A stretch of 64,000 nt of DNA from Flavobacterium sp. N2038 (GCF_025947185.1 NZ_CP110001.1:4402001-4466000); one strand, 5' to 3'; shown: positions 28,396 through 36,766, counted from the stretch's first letter. Notes: generated from the letters alone by a model not told the origin. A program made the numbers and translations.

Positions 28396-28716
28396 ATGAA
28401 AAATATATTATTAATAGCATTCCTATTTATCGGAATCGCAGTTCAGGCTCAAAGCAAAAAGAAATTTGACAAACCAACAATCGTAGAAGCTTCATGCGGA
28501 GAATGCCAATTCGGAATGAAAGGTAAAAGCTGCGATTTAGCCGTTCGTATTGATGGAAAAAGTTATTTTGTAGACGGCACAACCATTCACGATCACGGAG
28601 ATGCACATGCAGAAAAAGGTTTTTGCAATGCGATCAGTAAAGCTTCTGTTACAGGAGAAATTGTTGGTGATCGATTTAAAGCAACTTCATTTGTATTAAT
28701 AGAAGATAAAAAATAA
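28396..28716 (+). CDS. DUF6370 family secreted protein
   Basis: A 106-residue exported protein with the signal peptide MKNILLIAFLFIGIAVQAQ. The mature part has a cysteine pattern EASCGECQFGMKGKSCDLAV with a later FCNA, plus HDHGDAHAEKGF, which together suggest metal binding or a disulfide. The function is unknown. It lies 2 bp after purT, and its TAA overlaps the ATG of the Crp-like gene by one base (TAATG), so the three are probably co-transcribed. Confidence 0.8.
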   Translation: MKNILLIAFLFIGIAVQAQSKKKFDKPTIVEASCGECQFGMKGKSCDLAVRIDGKSYFVDGTTIHDHGDAHAEKGFCNAISKASVTGEIVGDRFKATSFVLIEDKK

Positions 28717-29291
28717 TGGCATTAATTCTTGAAAATATTGCCAAACACGTTTCTCTGACTCCTGAAGAACAAGCCCTTTTTTTATCTAAAACAGAAACGC
28801 ATACTTACAAGGCTAAAACAATTTTATTGAATGCTGGCGAAATTTGTAAACATTCGTATTTTGTAAATTCTGGTATTTTAAGAAGTTTCAATATCAATGA
28901 TAATATTGTTGAGCATGTTTTGGCATTTGCCTGTGAAGGCTGGTGGATGAGTGATATGTACAGTTATTTTTCTCAAAAACCAGGACAACTTTTTATCGAA
29001 GTCTTAGAAGAAGCAGAAGTGGTTTCCTTATCCAAAGAAAATCAGGAGCAATTGTTTCTTGAAATCCCAAAACTGGAGCGTTTTTTTAGAATTTTAGTTG
29101 AAAATTCACTCGTTGCCAATCAGCAGCGATTAATGGATAATTTAAGTTTGCCGGCAGAAGAACGTTTTGATAAATTCAGTAAAAAATACGGAACATTGGT
29201 TCATAAAGTTCCTCAAAAACAAATCGCTTCTTTCATTGGAGTAACACCCGAATTCTTCAGTAAAATGAAAGCTCGTCTTTTGAAGAAATAG
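28716..29291 (+). CDS. Crp/Fnr-family transcriptional regulator
   Basis: A 191-residue cyclic-nucleotide-binding-fold regulator. The N-terminal beta-roll (about 20-115) has YKAKTILLNAGEICKHSYFVNSGILRSF. The C-terminus, KFSKKYGTLVHKVPQKQIASFIGVTPEFFSKMKARL, forms a degenerate HTH. No cysteine cluster suggests an FNR-type iron-sulfur sensor. Such short Bacteroidota members often regulate adjacent genes; the target here is unknown. The stop codon is followed immediately by a large inverted repeat. Confidence 0.85.
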   Translation: MALILENIAKHVSLTPEEQALFLSKTETHTYKAKTILLNAGEICKHSYFVNSGILRSFNINDNIVEHVLAFACEGWWMSDMYSYFSQKPGQLFIEVLEEAEVVSLSKENQEQLFLEIPKLERFFRILVENSLVANQQRLMDNLSLPAEERFDKFSKKYGTLVHKVPQKQIASFIGVTPEFFSKMKARLLKK

Positions 29292-29292
29292 T

Positions 29293-29460
29293 TTTTTTTG
29301 CCACAGATTTCACAGATTAAAAGGATTTTTTTCGCCACGAATTGCACAAATTTTCACTAATTAAATTGGTTAAAAATTAAAATAAAATTCGTGGAAATTT
29401 GTGCAATTCGTGGCAACATTTTTTTAATCCTTTTAATCTGTGAAATCTGTGGCAAAAAAA
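29293..29460. repeat. Large nested inverted repeat, empty
   Basis: The outer arms (29293-29327 and 29426-29460) are a perfect 35-bp inverted repeat. Inner arms (29334-29353 and 29395-29414) add a perfect 20 bp, with about 40 nt of AT-rich loop. It starts right after the Crp-like stop codon. The wording (ATTTCACA, CACGAATT) is related to the repeat framing the GxxExxY gene, but no gene lies inside. Confidence 0.85.
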
Positions 29461-29461
29461 C

Positions 29462-29490
29462 AAAGCCAGTTCAATGAACTGGCTTTTCTT
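29462..29490 (-). terminator. aceA terminator
   Basis: AAAGCCAGTTCA (29462-29473) pairs perfectly with 29475-29486. The minus strand continues into a T-run. It lies six bases past the aceA stop. Confidence 0.8.
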
Positions 29491-29495
29491 TTGAA

Positions 29496-30776
29496 TTAAA
29501 ATTGCTCAACCTCTGTAGAATGCTCCATCGCTGTTATCGTTGATTTTCCTATCATAACCGTATTTTGAACGGCATCAAAATAAGAAGTCCCCACAAAAGC
29601 CTGATGTTTTACAGCTCTGAATCCATTTTTCTGTAAAGCAAATTCACGTTCCTGCAACTCAGAATATCCTGCCATACCACGTTCTTTGTAAGCTCTTGAT
29701 AATTCAAACATACTTGTATTTAAAGCGTGGAATCCTGCCAAAGTTATAAACTGAAATTTATACCCCATTGCAGCCAAATCTTCTCTAAACGTTTCCATTT
29801 CGGCAACAGTTAATTTTGCAGCCCAGTTAAAAGATGGAGAACAATTGTAGGCCAGCATTTTATCCGGGAATTCTTTTTTCATAGCCGTTGCAAACTTTCT
29901 TGCAAATTCTAAATCCGGATTACTGGTTTCCATCCAGATCAAATCAGCGTAAGGAGCATAACTTAATCCTCTTGCAATTCCCTGTTCGATTCCGTTTTTT
30001 ACATAAAAGAAACCTTCAGCCGTTTTTTCTCCGGTTAAAAACTTCCTGTCTCTCGGATCTGCGTCGCTCGTTAATAAATTTGCTGCTTCTGCATCTGTTC
30101 TTGCTACGATTAAAGTCGGAACTCCCATAACATCTGAAGCTAATCTGGCTGCAATCAGTTTATTAATTGCTTCTTGCGTTGGTACCAAAACTTTACCTCC
30201 CAGATGTCCACATTTTTTAGCAGAACTTAGCTGATCTTCAAAATGAACTCCAGACGCTCCTGCTTCAATCATTGATTTCATTAACTCGAAAGCATTTAAA
30301 TTTCCTCCGAAACCTGCTTCAGCATCCGCTACAATCGGCACCAAATAATCCTTTTTATCTTCAACTTTATTTACAGTCTGAATCTGATCAGCACGTAATA
30401 AAGCATTATTAATCTTTTTTACTACCATCGGAACACTGTTTACAGGATATAGCGATTGGTCCGGATACATCTCACCCGCCAGATTTGCGTCAGCTGCAAC
30501 TTGCCATCCACTCAAATAAATCGCTTCTAAACCGGCATCTACTTCCTGAATCGCCTGATTTCCAGTCAAAGCTCCCAAACCCGCAACATAATCCTGACTT
30601 TTTAACTTTCTCCATAATTTTTGCGCTCCCATTTTGGCAATAGAATGCTCAATATGATAGGAACCCTGAAGTGTCACTACTTCACTGGCAGTATAAGGAC
30701 GTTCAACGCCTTTCCATCTTGGGTTTGCAATCCAATCGTTAATCAATTCCTGAATTCTGTCTTCTGTTGTTTTCAT
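29496..30776 (-). CDS. aceA: Isocitrate lyase
   Basis: A 426-residue enzyme that splits isocitrate into succinate and glyoxylate, the first glyoxylate-shunt step. The catalytic loop [14 protein letters not shown] has the essential Cys. [31 protein letters not shown] and [10 protein letters not shown] are standard. The length is that of the compact bacterial AceA. aceB lies upstream in the same direction but 234 bp away across a repeat-bearing gap, so it may have its own promoter. Confidence 0.97.
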   Translation of the reverse strand: MKTTEDRIQELINDWIANPRWKGVERPYTASEVVTLQGSYHIEHSIAKMGAQKLWRKLKSQDYVAGLGALTGNQAIQEVDAGLEAIYLSGWQVAADANLAGEMYPDQSLYPVNSVPMVVKKINNALLRADQIQTVNKVEDKKDYLVPIVADAEAGFGGNLNAFELMKSMIEAGASGVHFEDQLSSAKKCGHLGGKVLVPTQEAINKLIAARLASDVMGVPTLIVARTDAEAANLLTSDADPRDRKFLTGEKTAEGFFYVKNGIEQGIARGLSYAPYADLIWMETSNPDLEFARKFATAMKKEFPDKMLAYNCSPSFNWAAKLTVAEMETFREDLAAMGYKFQFITLAGFHALNTSMFELSRAYKERGMAGYSELQEREFALQKNGFRAVKHQAFVGTSYFDAVQNTVMIGKSTITAMEHSTEVEQF

Positions 30777-30821
30777 AAATGTTTAAGTTAAAGTGGTTAG
30801 TAAGTAATAGTATTCAGTCTC

Positions 30822-30839
30822 TCCCGATAGCTATCGGGA
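30822..30839. repeat. 18-bp palindrome TCCCGATAGCTATCGGGA
   Basis: A perfect palindrome, also present exactly at 26867-26884 and with one mismatch at 23995-24012 and 34654-34671. Here it lies between aceB and aceA. Confidence 0.7.
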
Positions 30840-31010
30840 TCAGTTTTTAGTTTTTAACACATAGAAACATAGTTATCTATTGTGGTTAAAGACGTTACAC
30901 TTGTTTAAATAATTAGGCGTAAGCTTTAGTCTCATTTTATCTGCCTGATCTGCTAAATCTGCGTGAAAAATTTATTCGCCCCAGATCTCGCAGATTTAGC
31001 GTTTTTTTTC

Positions 31011-32612
31011 TTATAAATATTTGTAACACGGAATTGTCAAGAAATCAACAAAGTCAGTATTTACAACTAATCTTTCCAATACTTTTTCAGCTAATGGGAA
31101 TTGCTGTTTTTCGTGATTTTCTTCTCCTAATTCTGTTTTTATTTTTTGAAATTCATCCAAAGCCAGTTCATGATAATATGCCAAATCCAATTTTCGTCCA
31201 TTATCTAAAACCACTTTGTTTTGAAGCCACTGCCACAATTGCGATCTTGAGATTTCGGCTGTTGCTGCATCTTCCATTAAATTATGTAAAGCAGCTGCAC
31301 CTTGTCCGTTCAGCCATGAAGCCAGATACAAAACACCAACATTGATATTTTTTCTAACACCATTTTCAGTAATCAATCCAATTGGTGGTTCAATTAAATC
31401 TTCTTCTGTAATTTTTCGATGTTCTCTTTTAATATGAATTTGATTTGGAGTCGGCATTCCTCTATCAAAAATTTCTTTTGCCAGCAAAACCAAATCCGGA
31501 TGTGCTACCCAGGTTCCGTCATGGCCATTTTTAACTTCACGCTCTTTATCGGTTTTTACTTTTGCAAAAGCGATCGCATTGGCCTCTTCATTATTTCTAA
31601 TCGGAATCTGTGCTGCCATACCGCCTATTGCATGAATACCACGCTTATGACATCTCTGAATTACGAGATTTGAATACGCATTCATAAAAGGCGAAGTCAT
31701 ATTTACCTGATCACGATCCGGAACAATAAATTTTGGATTTTTTCTAAACTTTTTGATGTAAGAGAAAATATAATCCCAGCGTCCGCAATTAAGACCAACG
31801 ATATGTTCTTTTAATTCGTAAATGATTTCATCCAGTTGAAAACTTGCCGTAATTGTCTCAATTAAAACTGTCACTTTTATAGTTCCTCTTTTCAACTTCA
31901 AATAGTCTTCTGTAAAATCAATTACTGTATTCCACCATCTTGCTTCCAGATAATGTTCCAATTTAGGAATGTAGAAATACGGCCCTGAATTGTTTTCTAA
32001 TAGTCTTTTATGGTTATGAAAAACATACAAACCAAAATCTACCAAAGATCCGGAAACTTCATTTCCTTCAATCAAAAGATGCTTTTCCAGTAAATGCAAA
32101 CCTCTCGGACGAACAATAAGCGTTGCTATTTTTTCATTTAAATGATATGATTTTTGTTTCACCAAATCAGTATAAGTGATGGTTTTGTTAACCGCATCAA
32201 TTAAATTCACTTGCCCGTCCATTAAATTTTGCCAGGTTGGCGAAGTGCTGTCTTCAAAATCTGCCATAAAAGTTTTAGCACCCGAATTCAAAGCATTGAT
32301 AATCATTTTGCGATCAACTGGCCCAGTAATCTCCACTCTACGATCTAATAAATCTTTCGGAATTTCTCCAGCTTTCCAATTGCCTTCTCTGACGTTTTTT
32401 GTTTCTGGAGTAAAAACCGGCATGACACCCTGATCAAAAGCGATTTGTTTTTGCTCTCTCTGCAAAAGCAATACTTTTCGTTGTGATTCGAATTTTTTGT
32501 GCAATTCAGCAATAAATGCAATCGCTTCTTCGGTCCAGATTTTTGGATAAGCGAGTTTCTTGTCGGCCAGAATTTCAAAAGCCATTTCAGTGATCTCTAA
32601 TTGGTTTTTCAT
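31011..32612 (-). CDS. aceB: Malate synthase A
   Basis: A 533-residue enzyme that condenses glyoxylate and acetyl-CoA to malate. FMADFEDSTSPTWQN, VRPRGLHLLEKH, VLIETITASFQLDEIIYEL (catalytic Arg/Glu region), GLNCGRWDYIFSYIKK and MAAQIPIRNNEEAN match the A-isoform. LYLASWLNGQGAAALHNLMEDAATAEISRSQLWQW contains the C-terminal catalytic Asp. The upstream 210 bp are shared with the divergent RamB-like regulator and contain two palindromes, so regulation by that protein is likely. Confidence 0.97.
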   Translation of the reverse strand: MKNQLEITEMAFEILADKKLAYPKIWTEEAIAFIAELHKKFESQRKVLLLQREQKQIAFDQGVMPVFTPETKNVREGNWKAGEIPKDLLDRRVEITGPVDRKMIINALNSGAKTFMADFEDSTSPTWQNLMDGQVNLIDAVNKTITYTDLVKQKSYHLNEKIATLIVRPRGLHLLEKHLLIEGNEVSGSLVDFGLYVFHNHKRLLENNSGPYFYIPKLEHYLEARWWNTVIDFTEDYLKLKRGTIKVTVLIETITASFQLDEIIYELKEHIVGLNCGRWDYIFSYIKKFRKNPKFIVPDRDQVNMTSPFMNAYSNLVIQRCHKRGIHAIGGMAAQIPIRNNEEANAIAFAKVKTDKEREVKNGHDGTWVAHPDLVLLAKEIFDRGMPTPNQIHIKREHRKITEEDLIEPPIGLITENGVRKNINVGVLYLASWLNGQGAAALHNLMEDAATAEISRSQLWQWLQNKVVLDNGRKLDLAYYHELALDEFQKIKTELGEENHEKQQFPLAEKVLERLVVNTDFVDFLTIPCYKYL

Positions 32613-32665
32613 AGCTGCAGATTTTAATTTTTATTTGATTAAAAAGCTTTTCTCCTTAATTGCTT

Positions 32666-32684
32666 TTCGTTTTACCAAAACGAA
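32666..32684. promoter_or_regulatory. Candidate operator: inverted repeat upstream of aceB
   Basis: TTCGTTTT-ACC-AAAACGAA has perfect 8-bp arms, 54-72 bases upstream of the aceB start. It is a plausible site for the divergently encoded regulator. Confidence 0.45.
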
Positions 32685-32754
32685 TAAATTATAACTAATT
32701 CATAATTAATACGTTTCGACAGTACAATGTTATAAAAAAGTTTTTTACAAAACA

Positions 32755-32768
32755 AGCGAACGTTCGCT
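32755..32768. promoter_or_regulatory. Candidate operator: palindrome AGCGAACGTTCGCT
   Basis: A perfect, unusually GC-rich 14-bp palindrome in very AT-rich surroundings, 20 bases upstream of the -33 TTG of the regulator's promoter. Confidence 0.5.
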
Positions 32769-32788
32769 AAATTTTAAAAATATTTATT

Positions 32789-32818
32789 TTGCGATTGTTT
32801 TTAGAATACTTATATTTG
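32789..32818 (+). promoter_or_regulatory. Promoter of the RamB-like regulator
   Basis: TTG (32789-32791) and TATATTTG (32811-32818) are 19 bp apart. The ATG starts at 32824, so the transcript should be almost leaderless. Confidence 0.65.
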
Positions 32819-32823
32819 ACATT

Positions 32824-34305
32824 ATGGATATCGAAAAAGACTATATTAAGCTGATTTTTGGGCTAAAACTCAAGCAAGTCCGCACTGAAAAAAATCTTTC
32901 ACTTTTTGGCCTGGCTAAACTGACTAATCTTTCAAAATCGTACTTAAACGAGATTGAAAAGGGAAAAAAATATCCTAAAACAGATAAAATTTTGCTTTTA
33001 TGCGAACATTTGGATGTGACTTATGATCAAATGGTGTCGTTAAAACTTGATAACAACCTCGCTCCGATTGGTGAAATCTTAAAATCAGGAATTTTAAAAG
33101 AGATTCCACTCGAGCTTTTCGGAATTCAGGAAGCCGATTTAATTGATATTATTGCCAATGCACCTGCAAAAGTCAATGCCTTTATCAGTACTATTATTGA
33201 AATCGCACAGCATTATAATTTAAGCCGGGAAAGTTTTTTTCTTGCTGCTTTGCGATCGTATCAGGAAGCACACAGTAATTATTTTGAAGATTTAGAAGAA
33301 AAAGTAATTGCTTTTTCGAAGTCATTTCAGATCAATTTAGATTCTAAAATCAGCATTGAAGAACTTGAGGCGATTTTAAAAGAAGAATACGAATATAATA
33401 TCAAAGAAATTGCTTTTACAGATCAGGAAGCCTTAGATGATTTACGGTCGATTTATGTTCCGAAAAGCAAAACCTTGCTACTTTCAACAGAAATTGACGC
33501 ACCTCAGAAAGCTTTTATTTTAGCTAAAGAAATAGCCTATAATTACTTAAAAATTTCAGAACGTTTACTGACTTTCAGCTGGATTAAATTTGAAAATTTT
33601 GATCAGGTCCTGAATAATTTTTATGCTTCTTATTTTGCCGGTGCTTTATTGCTTCCTAGAAAATTAGTTGTAAGCAAAATCAATGCTTTTCTGGAAAACG
33701 AAAGCCCAAAACCGGAAGAATTTGTTTCATTAATTGAAAGTTTTGAAGTTTCGCCTGAATCATTTTATCAGCGGTTAACCAATTTATTACCAAAAGATTT
33801 TCATCTGAAGAACTTATTCTTTTTGAGATTATCACATCGTCCCGGTTCCGATTTTTATCAAATAAACAAAGAATTACATATAACCAATCAACAGGAACCG
33901 CATGCCAACGAAACCAACGAGCATTATTGTAGAAGATGGGTTTCGGTAAAAACAATAGATGAGGCAATCAGACAAAATAAGCCTCATTTTTTTGATGCCC
34001 AAATTTCAAGTTATGCCAACAGCGGAAACGAATATTTGGTTTTTTCATCGGCTACAAAAGATCCTTTCGCAGAAAATTATATTAGAAGTATTTCGGTTGG
34101 AATTCTAATAAATCCAGCAATGAAAAAGAAATTCAAATTTATTGAAGGAAAACCTTTAGTCAAGCGAATTGTGGGCGTTACATGCGAAACTTGTTCAGTT
34201 CAAGATTGTCTGGAACGTGCTTCTCCTCCTATTGCTCTGGAGAAAAAGAAACGCCATGAGAATACAGATGCTGTGGTACAGCAATTTATGAATCAATATA
34301 GCTAA
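32824..34305 (+). CDS. RamB/ScfR-type XRE regulator with ImmA/IrrE-like domain
   Basis: A 493-residue transcription factor. An XRE HTH occupies about 10-65 (GLKLKQVRTEKNLSLFGLAKL, then SKSYLNEIEKGKKYP). A middle region (about 190-300) has the ImmA/IrrE fold, but its usual HExxH is replaced by AKEIAY, so peptidase activity is unlikely. The C-terminus has the family Cys motif CETCSVQDCLERASPP. Actinobacterial RamB of this architecture controls acetate and glyoxylate-shunt genes. Its divergent position from aceB strongly suggests the same role here. Direct acyl-CoA sensing is a family-based inference. Confidence 0.88.
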   Translation: MDIEKDYIKLIFGLKLKQVRTEKNLSLFGLAKLTNLSKSYLNEIEKGKKYPKTDKILLLCEHLDVTYDQMVSLKLDNNLAPIGEILKSGILKEIPLELFGIQEADLIDIIANAPAKVNAFISTIIEIAQHYNLSRESFFLAALRSYQEAHSNYFEDLEEKVIAFSKSFQINLDSKISIEELEAILKEEYEYNIKEIAFTDQEALDDLRSIYVPKSKTLLLSTEIDAPQKAFILAKEIAYNYLKISERLLTFSWIKFENFDQVLNNFYASYFAGALLLPRKLVVSKINAFLENESPKPEEFVSLIESFEVSPESFYQRLTNLLPKDFHLKNLFFLRLSHRPGSDFYQINKELHITNQQEPHANETNEHYCRRWVSVKTIDEAIRQNKPHFFDAQISSYANSGNEYLVFSSATKDPFAENYIRSISVGILINPAMKKKFKFIEGKPLVKRIVGVTCETCSVQDCLERASPPIALEKKKRHENTDAVVQQFMNQYS

Positions 34306-34529
34306 AGAAATTTTAGATTTCAGACTTTAGATTTTAGATTTTTTTTGCGTACAATTTTGTCTTCTCGACGAAGGAGAGATCGCACTAGAAATTCCGATTC
34401 TATAATCGCCAATCTTTGTCGATTATGATTGCGTAGAATGGATTAAAATCCATCCCTACAATATAATTCGTTCCTCTGGAACTTTTATACAAATTGAAAA
34501 TATAGATTTCTTATAAAAATGAAACTTCT

Positions 34530-34649
34530 AGCATAGCCCCGATAGAAGTGAAAATCCTTTTGTGTCCGCCGCGGCGGACACAAAAGATTGCAACGGATAG
34601 CGGGACTGAACGTCTTTTGAAAACCAAAATTTCTGCTCCATAAAAAAAC
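34530..34649 (+). repeat. GATAG/GGATAGC hairpin repeat, copy B
   Basis: AGCA (34530-34533) can pair with TGCT (34634-34637) as outer stem. Inside are GATAGAAGTGAAAATCC, a perfect 28-nt palindrome (34558-34585) in the variable-hairpin position, GATTGCAACGGATAGC, and the common end CCATAAAAAAAC. It aligns in design with copies A and C. Confidence 0.7.
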
Positions 34650-34704
34650 TTAGTCCTGATAGCTATCGGGATAGCCCCTTAGAACCTCAGAACCTTAAAA
34701 AACC

Positions 34705-34753
34705 TTTCTTAATCTACATTAAGTGCTTTTCCTTGACCTTGACTGTATCTTTG
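34705..34753 (+). promoter_or_regulatory. Pirin gene promoter with upstream dyad
   Basis: TATCTTTG at 34746-34753 is the -7 box. The dyad CTTAAT-CTAC-ATTAAG lies at 34708-34723 where a -33 element would be. The block TTTCTTAATCTA-NN-TTAAGTGC (34705-34726) is repeated at the same spacing upstream of yceI. Confidence 0.6.
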
Positions 34754-34782
34754 TACTATAAAATTAACAAAACATAAAAATC

Positions 34783-35499
34783 ATGGAAAATATAATATTG
34801 CACAAAGCAGAGACAAGAGGAAATGCAAATCACGGATGGTTAAACGCTTATCATAGCTTTAGTTTTGCGAGTTGGTACAATCCGGATAGAATTAACTTTG
34901 GAGCACTTCGTGTTTTAAATGACGATACGATTGCTGCCGGAATGGGATTTGGAACTCACCCTCACGATAATATGGAAATCATTACGATTCCTTTAGAAGG
35001 TGATTTGGCTCACAAAGACAGTATGGGGAATACAGAAGTAATCAAAAATGGTGATATCCAGGTAATGAGTGCCGGAACCGGAATTCAGCATAGTGAGTTT
35101 AATCCAAACGCAGATCAGCAAACTAAATTGTTGCAAATCTGGTTGTTTCCAAATAAAAGAAATGTTACACCACGTTATCAGCAAATTACTTTAGATGTTG
35201 CTGACAGACATAATAAACTGGCTCAGGTTTTATCCCCAAATGCAGACGATGAAGGAGTTTGGATTCATCAGGACGCCTGGTTCAACATGGGAAATTTTGA
35301 TACTGGAGTTACTACTGAATATAAAATCAAAAAAGAAGGAAACGGAGTTTATGCTTTCATCTTAAAAGGAAACGTAACTATCAACGGTCAGGAATTAAAC
35401 AGCCGTGATGCAGTTGGAATTTCAGGAACTGATACTTTAAATATTAAAGCAAATACAGACGCTGAATTTTTATTAATGGATATTCCTATGAACTATTAA
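34783..35499 (+). CDS. Pirin family protein
   Basis: A 238-residue bicupin of the pirin/YhhW type. The metal-binding cupin is clear: GTHPHDNMEIITIPLEGDLAHKDSMGN (His-His...His), MSAGTGIQHSEFN and LLQIWLFPN. NHGWLNAYHSFSFASWY is the family start. Bacterial pirins include quercetinase-like and redox-sensing proteins; the role here is unknown. Its promoter shares a distinctive dyad with that of yceI 1.3 kb downstream, suggesting joint control. Confidence 0.93.
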   Translation: MENIILHKAETRGNANHGWLNAYHSFSFASWYNPDRINFGALRVLNDDTIAAGMGFGTHPHDNMEIITIPLEGDLAHKDSMGNTEVIKNGDIQVMSAGTGIQHSEFNPNADQQTKLLQIWLFPNKRNVTPRYQQITLDVADRHNKLAQVLSPNADDEGVWIHQDAWFNMGNFDTGVTTEYKIKKEGNGVYAFILKGNVTINGQELNSRDAVGISGTDTLNIKANTDAEFLLMDIPMNY

Positions 35500-35532
35500 T
35501 TAGGAAACAAAAGCAATTAATACCTGTACTTT

Positions 35533-35579
35533 GAAACGATAATAAATCTATAAATCAGATTGTTATCGTTTCTTTTTTT
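35533..35579 (+). terminator. Pirin gene terminator
   Basis: GAAACGATAA (35533-35542) pairs with TTATCGTTTC (35563-35572), followed by a T-run. Confidence 0.7.
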
Positions 35580-35673
35580 GCTTAATTTGAAAAAAATATA
35601 AAAAATAAAGACTAAATTTATAATAGAAAATTGGTCTGACTTCCATCAAAATTAACCGCTAAAATTTTCAATC

Positions 35674-35898
35674 ATGAATCTAGATAATCTTACCAAAGAA
35701 TATACAAACGGAGAAGTAACTATCGTGTGGCAACCCGAAAAATGCATTCATTCTGCTAATTGCAAAAACAACAATCCTGATGTCTTTCGCCCAAAAGAAA
35801 AACCTTGGATTACTCCAGAACACTCTACAACAGAAAAGATAATTTCAACCGTTAATAAATGTCCTTCAGGAGCGCTGAGTTTTTATATGAATAAATAA
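35674..35898 (+). CDS. (4Fe-4S)-binding protein, divergent mono-cluster type
   Basis: A 74-residue protein of the Fer4_19 family. VTIVWQPEKCIHSANCKNNNPDVFRPKEKPWI contains two cysteines, and VNKCPSGALSFYM provides a third in the usual CPSGAL position, consistent with a small iron-sulfur electron carrier or scaffold. Related proteins are often fused to or next to CDGSH proteins or acetyltransferases. It sits between two genes with a shared promoter motif, so it may belong to the same stress or redox group, but its own upstream lacks the motif. Confidence 0.87.
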   Translation: MNLDNLTKEYTNGEVTIVWQPEKCIHSANCKNNNPDVFRPKEKPWITPEHSTTEKIISTVNKCPSGALSFYMNK

Positions 35899-35904
35899 TT
35901 ATCG

Positions 35905-35939
35905 TAGACCTGACAGGTTTTAAAAACCTGTCAGGTCTA
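35905..35939. repeat. Palindromic repeat with core ACAGGTTTTAAAAACCTGT
   Basis: Arms of 17 bp, perfectly paired. The same core with different outer base pairs (TAGACCT here, AAACCC there) occurs at 60620-60652. Confidence 0.75.
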
Positions 35940-35956
35940 TTCACAAAAAAAACTTT

Positions 35957-35990
35957 AAAATGTGATAATCAAAAAATTATCACATTTTTT
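35957..35990 (+). terminator. Terminator after the 4Fe-4S protein gene
   Basis: AAAATGTGATAAT pairs with ATTATCACATTTT, 13 bp perfect, followed by T. Confidence 0.8.
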
Positions 35991-35991
35991 A

Positions 35992-36040
35992 TTTCTTAAT
36001 CTAGGTTAAGTGCGATACGCTTAGTGCCACCGTAACTTTG
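35992..36040 (+). promoter_or_regulatory. yceI promoter with upstream dyad
   Basis: TAACTTTG at 36033-36040 is the -7 box. TTTCTTAATCTA-NN-TTAAGTGC (35992-36013) matches the pirin upstream block at 20 of 22 positions, with identical distance to the -7 box. No TTG is present at -33. Confidence 0.6.
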
Positions 36041-36078
36041 TCCTATCAAAATGAAATTAATAATAAAAAAATAAAATT

Positions 36079-36612
36079 ATGGCAACTACAAAATGGTCAA
36101 TTGACCCAACTCACTCAGAAATTGGTTTTAAAGTTAAACACATGATGTTTACAAATGTTTCAGGAAAATTTGGAACTTACGACGCTACAATTACTACAGA
36201 CGGAGATAACTTCGAAAACGCTACAATCGAGTTTTCTGGTGATATCGCTTCAATCGATACTGCAAATGCAGACAGAGACGGACATTTAAGAAGCGGTGAC
36301 TTTTTTGACGCTGAAAATCATCCAAAATTAGCTTTCAAAGCTGCATCATTCAAAAAAATTGATGCTGGAGAATATGAATTAACTGGAGATCTGAATATTA
36401 AAGGTGTTTCGAAAACAGTAAAATTCCCGGTAGAATTTAGCGGAACCATGACTGATCCTTGGGGAAATACAAAAGTAGGCTTAAGCATAGAAGGAAAAAT
36501 CAATCGTAAAGATTGGGGATTAAACTGGAACTCAGCTCTTGAAACTGGCGGTGTTTTAGTTGGAGAAGAAGTAAAATTAAACATTGAATTACAGTTTGTA
36601 AAACAAGCTTAA
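36079..36612 (+). CDS. YceI family protein
   Basis: A 177-residue lipocalin-like beta-barrel protein of the YceI family. TKWSIDPTHSEIGFKVKHMMFTNVSGKF is the family start, and GHLRSGDFFDAENHPKLAF, LTGDLNIKGVSKTVKFPVEF and VGLSIEGKINRKDWGLNWN follow. Members bind polyisoprenoid lipids and are usually exported, but no signal peptide is visible here, so this one may act in the cytosol. Co-regulation with the pirin gene is suggested by the shared promoter block. Confidence 0.94.
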   Translation: MATTKWSIDPTHSEIGFKVKHMMFTNVSGKFGTYDATITTDGDNFENATIEFSGDIASIDTANADRDGHLRSGDFFDAENHPKLAFKAASFKKIDAGEYELTGDLNIKGVSKTVKFPVEFSGTMTDPWGNTKVGLSIEGKINRKDWGLNWNSALETGGVLVGEEVKLNIELQFVKQA

Positions 36613-36686
36613 TTAAGCATTCTCGGATTTAATTGGTTGGTTAAGAAATCCTGTACTTTTAGTATGGGATTTTTGCTTTTAGGAAC

Positions 36687-36762
36687 GGGGCTTCGACTTC
36701 GCTCAGCCTGACATATGATATCTTTAAGAATACGATTGTCAGGCTGAGCGAAGTCGAAACCC
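36687..36762. repeat. Inverted repeat of the CTTCGACTTCGCTCAG family
   Basis: Arms 36687-36713 and 36737-36762 are near-perfect complements around a 23-nt loop, between convergent yceI and the AraC gene. A diverged relative is at 5751-5816. It may act as a terminator. Confidence 0.75.
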
Positions 36763-36766
36763 TTTT

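Larger units (their letters stand above)
34306..34782. other. Repeat-filled interval between the regulator and pirin genes
   Basis: No gene. It contains a GAGGAGA-like half repeat from 34360, a segment around 34432-34488 with hairpin words GGATTAAAATCCATCC, repeat copy B (34530-34649), a variant TCCTGATAGCTATCGGGA (34654-34671), and the pirin promoter region. Confidence 0.65.

Noticed and set aside
31034..31673. Plus-strand frames opposite aceB (31034-31345, 31419-31673)
   Set aside because: They are antisense shadows of the well-conserved malate synthase gene.
34432..34488. A riboswitch or leader RNA upstream of the pirin gene
   Set aside because: The hairpin words match dispersed Flavobacterium-type intergenic repeats, and the pirin promoter lies downstream at 34746, so this segment would not be in the transcript.
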